Position numbers and translations under genes: made by a program
The notes under the pieces: generated by a model
Database searches by the model: none
The model's input: the letters and a program-made list of their open reading frames with translations, nothing else
Told to the model about the DNA's origin: nothing
Assembly: GCF_019734195.1 (NCBI RefSeq)
Contig: NZ_JAASHM010000005.1
Span: forward strand, 62,001-126,000
Origin: Clostridium sp. K13
GTDB lineage: Bacteria > Bacillota > Clostridia > Clostridiales > Clostridiaceae
DNA length: 64,000 bases
Reading direction: 5' to 3'
Shown: one piece after another, positions 61,193 through 64,000 of the stretch
Layout of the letters: each line of letters opens with the position of its first letter
How positions within the stretch are numbered: the stretch's first letter is position 1

Positions 61193-61519
61193 ATGGATAA
61201 CGAATTAAATAAATGCGGCGAAGGCTGCGGATGCGGACACGATCACGATAGCCACGGATGTGGAGATAACTGTGGGTGTGGAGAACACGAACATGAACAC
61301 TTTGTTGTTGATTTAGAAGATGATAACGGAAATGTTATATCTTGCCCAATAGTTGATGCATTTGAATTTGAAGAAAATGAATATGTATTAGCTCAAAATC
61401 CAGAAGATGAATCAGTTTACTTATTCAGATCAACTGAAGAAGGAGAACTTATAGTTCCAGAAGAAGCTGAATTCGATAAAGTAACAGAATATTATACTAA
61501 CGTTTTAGCTGACGAATAA
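61193..61519 (+). CDS. DUF1292 protein with Cys/His-rich head
   Basis: This is a 108-residue protein. Residues 8-37 contain eight Cys and seven His in CGEGCGCGHDHD and HGCGDNCGCGEHEHEH, which looks like a metal-binding head; the rest (about 38-108) is the DUF1292 domain (FVVDLEDDNGNVISCPIVDA, YVLAQNPED). The domain has no known function; the head may bind zinc, nickel or a similar ion. ATG 61193 follows AAGGAGG; upstream in-frame codons have no site. It lies between two terminators. Confidence 0.85.
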   Translation: MDNELNKCGEGCGCGHDHDSHGCGDNCGCGEHEHEHFVVDLEDDNGNVISCPIVDAFEFEENEYVLAQNPEDESVYLFRSTEEGELIVPEEAEFDKVTEYYTNVLADE

Positions 61520-61523
61520 TATT

Positions 61524-61565
61524 AAAAGAGATTATGCAAATTAATTTGTATAATCTCTTTTTTTA
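61524..61565 (+). terminator. Terminator after the DUF1292 gene
   Basis: AAAAGAGATTATGCAAAT pairs with ATTTGTATAATCTCTTT, followed by Ts. Confidence 0.9.
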
Positions 61566-61751
61566 TATTAGTATAAGTGAATTTTATTACTTGTTTTCAA
61601 TTTACATTTTAAAGGTAAGATGATATATTTTTATTATGGGAAATATTACTTAGAATTTTGAATATAAGTTAGAATAACAATTTGATAAGTAACTTAAACT
61701 AAGTAAAAGTCATAAATGAAAATTTCACTTAAAGAGAAAAAGGTGAATAAT

Positions 61752-62579
61752 ATGAAGTATGCGGATTTACATATTCATTCAAATTATTCTGATGGAGTAA
61801 AGAGTCCAGAAGAAATAATTAAAACAGCAATAAAAGACAATATAAAGTATATCTCTATAACAGATCATGATTCTATATCATCACAGTATGTAACGAAAAA
61901 TAATTATAAAGAAATAAACATAATTCCAGGAATAGAACTTAGTACTGAATATAAAGAAATGGAATTACATATACTGGGGTATTTTATGGATATTGATAAT
62001 AATGAGTTACAAGAACTTGCAAAAGAGTTAAATACTCAACGAATAAAAAGAGTAGAAGATATATTATTTAAATTAAATAAATATGATATTAAGTTAGATA
62101 TAGAAGATTTAGCTATAGATATAGATGCAACGGTAGGAAGAAGTCATGTTGCAAATGCAATGGTTAAAAAAGGTTATTTCGATAATTATAAAAGTGCTTT
62201 TAGAAATTTTTTAATTCAAGGAAAACCAGGTTATGTTAAAGGGTTTAGGTTAAATTATAAAGATTGTATAGATGTAATTAATAAAGCCGGAGGTGTGGCT
62301 ATTTTAGCTCATCCAGGACAAATATATAGAAAAATTGAAGTCGAAAATATCTTAAAGGAATTGAGATGTTTTGGCCTAAAGGGAATAGAGGTATATCATC
62401 CAAGCCATTCACAAGGAGATATAAATAAATTTTTTAATTTATCAAAAAAGTATAAGCTATGCATAACTGGAGGAAGTGATTATCATGGAAAAGCATTAGG
62501 TTATGATAATTTATCTATAGGTAGTTATGGATTAAATGAAGAATATTTAGAAAAGTTTATTAAAATTAATAATAGATAA
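61752..62579 (+). CDS. PHP-domain phosphoesterase
   Basis: This 275-residue metal-dependent phosphoesterase has DLHIHSNYSDG (residues 5-15), TDHDS (36-40), PGIELST (near 56), AILAHPG (near 178) and TGGSDYHG (near 238). These are the metal-site motifs of PHP proteins like YciV/TrpH, which cleave 3'-phosphates of nucleotides or short RNA. ATG 61752 follows AAAAGGTG. The aminotransferase gene follows 13 bp later, possibly co-transcribed. Confidence 0.88.
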   Translation: MKYADLHIHSNYSDGVKSPEEIIKTAIKDNIKYISITDHDSISSQYVTKNNYKEINIIPGIELSTEYKEMELHILGYFMDIDNNELQELAKELNTQRIKRVEDILFKLNKYDIKLDIEDLAIDIDATVGRSHVANAMVKKGYFDNYKSAFRNFLIQGKPGYVKGFRLNYKDCIDVINKAGGVAILAHPGQIYRKIEVENILKELRCFGLKGIEVYHPSHSQGDINKFFNLSKKYKLCITGGSDYHGKALGYDNLSIGSYGLNEEYLEKFIKINNR

Positions 62580-62592
62580 TGGGGGCAAAACA

Positions 62593-63786
62593 ATGGAATT
62601 ATCAAGAAAAGCACAAAGAATAGAAGCATCAGTAACTTTAGCAATAACAGCAAAGGCTAAAGAGATGAAGGAAAGTGGAATTGATGTAATTAGTTTTGGT
62701 GCAGGTGAACCTGACTTTAATACTCCACAAAATATAATTAATGCTGCTATAAAAGCTATGGAAGATGGAAACACAAAGTATACTAATGTAAATGGAATAC
62801 TTCCATTAAGAGAAGCTATATGTGAAAAATTTGAAAAAGATAATGGGTTAATATATAATCCATCACAAATAGTTGTATCAACTGGGGCTAAGCAATCACT
62901 TGCCAATGCGTTTTTAGCTATATTGAATCCTGGTGATGAGGTAATTGTACCAAGTCCTTATTGGGTTAGTTATCCTGAACTTATAGGATTAGCTGATGGA
63001 AAGGCTGTTTTTGTAGAAAGTGATGAAAAATCAGCTTATAAATTTACTAGTGAAAACTTAGAAAAGGCAGTTACTACAAAAACAAAAGCTATTATATTAA
63101 ATACTCCTAACAATCCAACAGGAACTATTTATAATAGAGATGAACTAATAGAAATTGCAGAATTTGCTAAAAAATATGATCTTATAATTGTTTCAGATGA
63201 AATGTATGAAAAGTTAATATATGATGGAGAGAAGCATGTAAGTATTGCTAGTGTTTCTCAAGATGCATATGAAAGAACTATTGTTATAAATGGATTATCT
63301 AAATCTTATGCTATGACAGGATGGAGATTAGGTTATTGTGGAGCTAGTGAAAAAATAGCAAAGTTAATGACTAATATTCAAAGCCATATGACATCTAATG
63401 TTTGTTCAATAACTCAATATGCAGCAATAGAGGCTTTAAATGGACCACAAGATAAAGTTAGAGAAATGATTGTTGAGTTTGAGAAAAGAAGAAACTACAT
63501 GGTAAAAACTTTAGAAGAGATGAATAACTTAAGCATAATTAAACCAGAAGGTGCATTTTATATTATGATAAATATTGATAAGTGCTTAGGAAAAGAAATT
63601 AATGGACAAAAAATAAATGATTCAATGGAGTTTTCAGCTAAATTATTAGAGCATGAAAAAGTAGCTGTTATTCCAGGAAAAGCTTTTGGATTAGATAATT
63701 ATGTAAGAGTATCTTATGCAACTTCAATGGAATTAATTGAAAAAGGTTTAGAAAGAATTAATGATTTTGTTAATAAGTTAAAATAA
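62593..63786 (+). CDS. Aspartate aminotransferase-type PLP enzyme (class I/II)
   Basis: This 397-residue aminotransferase is of the thermophilic-type AspC group (subgroup I gamma/1b). It shows FGAGEPDF (36-43), NTPNNPTGT near 172, SDEMYEKL near 204, the PLP Lys in SKSYAMTGWRLGY near 236, and the carboxylate-binding Arg in YVRVSYATS near the C-terminus. It transfers amino groups between aspartate (or related) and 2-oxoglutarate. GGGGGC precedes the ATG. Confidence 0.9.
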   Translation: MELSRKAQRIEASVTLAITAKAKEMKESGIDVISFGAGEPDFNTPQNIINAAIKAMEDGNTKYTNVNGILPLREAICEKFEKDNGLIYNPSQIVVSTGAKQSLANAFLAILNPGDEVIVPSPYWVSYPELIGLADGKAVFVESDEKSAYKFTSENLEKAVTTKTKAIILNTPNNPTGTIYNRDELIEIAEFAKKYDLIIVSDEMYEKLIYDGEKHVSIASVSQDAYERTIVINGLSKSYAMTGWRLGYCGASEKIAKLMTNIQSHMTSNVCSITQYAAIEALNGPQDKVREMIVEFEKRRNYMVKTLEEMNNLSIIKPEGAFYIMINIDKCLGKEINGQKINDSMEFSAKLLEHEKVAVIPGKAFGLDNYVRVSYATSMELIEKGLERINDFVNKLK

Positions 63787-63809
63787 AAAATGGACTGTAC
63801 ACTTTATAT

Positions 63810-63880
63810 AGTTAGTAGTCAGCAGTGGGTAGTTAGTAGTTTAGGAGTTTTATCCTTAATTACTAACTATTTATAGGTTT
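63810..63880. repeat. Inverted-repeat flank (copy F), related to 51921-52008
   Basis: TAGTTAGTAG occurs twice (near 63810 and 63829) and is mirrored by TACTAACTA at 63861, with an AGGAGTTTTATCCTTAAT centre. The same flanks surround the terminator at 51939. Confidence 0.55.
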
Positions 63881-63892
63881 GGAGGAGTAGAC

Positions 63893-64000
63893 GTGGAAAA
63901 ATTAGCGATATTTGATATAGATTATACTATAACAAGAAAAGAAACTTTAATGGAGTTTTTTAAATACATTGTATCTAAGGATATAAAAAATATAAAATTT
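63893..64000 (+). CDS. HAD-family phosphatase (N-terminal part, cut by window edge)
   Basis: GTG 63893 follows GGAGGAG and opens a frame of 36 codons to the edge. The start reads MEKLAIFDIDYTITRKETLM, with the HAD nucleophile motif DIDYT (DxDxT), and the next residues FFKYIV suit a HAD-IB (SerB-like) cap. The rest lies outside the window, so the substrate is open. Confidence 0.8.
   Translation, partial: MEKLAIFDIDYTITRKETLMEFFKYIVSKDIKNIKF

Overview
The window looks like chromosomal DNA of a low-GC, spore-forming anaerobe of the genus Clostridium (cluster I). The reasons are: very AT-rich sequence with strong purine-rich ribosome binding sites, an alpha/beta small acid-soluble spore protein, pyruvate:ferredoxin/flavodoxin oxidoreductase beside a flavodoxin, a PPi-type phosphofructokinase, and an IS1595-type resistance unit of the kind described in C. 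perfringens. The species cannot be fixed from the sequence alone.

Layout. 1-10.9 kb is ordinary chromosome: a DUF4397 protein and an Asn-rich partner with a sigma-K-like promoter, a cysteine-desulfurase-like enzyme, PPi-phosphofructokinase, an MntP-type manganese exporter, a dicarboxylate-type symporter, an amidohydrolase, a ClpP paralogue, and a DEAD-box RNA helicase broken by one in-frame TAA. 

10.96-25.6 kb is a 14.65-kb integrative element, inferred from its ends. A large serine integrase (22.5-24.2 kb) lies near the right end. The two boundaries share a GA core, and joining the two internal ends rebuilds a strongly symmetrical attP (20 of 26 positions). Inside are an MFS efflux pump behind a roughly 520-nt leader with leader peptide and tandem terminators, a string of small uncharacterised genes (one DUF960), a 1.3-kb A-rich non-coding tract, a nested 1,965-bp IS1595-family unit carrying a lincosamide nucleotidyltransferase gene with an exact 8-bp target duplication, a Mor-like pseudogene with two TAA codons, and a lipoprotein. 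No relaxase, replication initiator or phage structural gene was recognised.

25.6-64 kb is chromosome again: ybaK; decayed gene fragments; a GntR-ABC operon with its operator; asparagine synthetase; an ABC transporter plus two-component system of the antimicrobial-peptide-sensing type; oligoendopeptidase F with a rhomboid protease; PAP2 phosphatase and a GT28-type glycolipid glucosyltransferase; glutamate dehydrogenase; a type IIA topoisomerase pair; a DJ-1 protein; RecJ; a LytTR/LiaF-like pair; SASP; a MurG-type enzyme; flavodoxin and PFOR; a DUF1292 protein with a Cys/His head; a PHP phosphoesterase; an aspartate aminotransferase; and the start of a HAD phosphatase.

Intergenic regions hold several families of nested palindromic repeats, mostly between convergent genes. 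All statements rest on reading the sequence and family knowledge; no database search was run.
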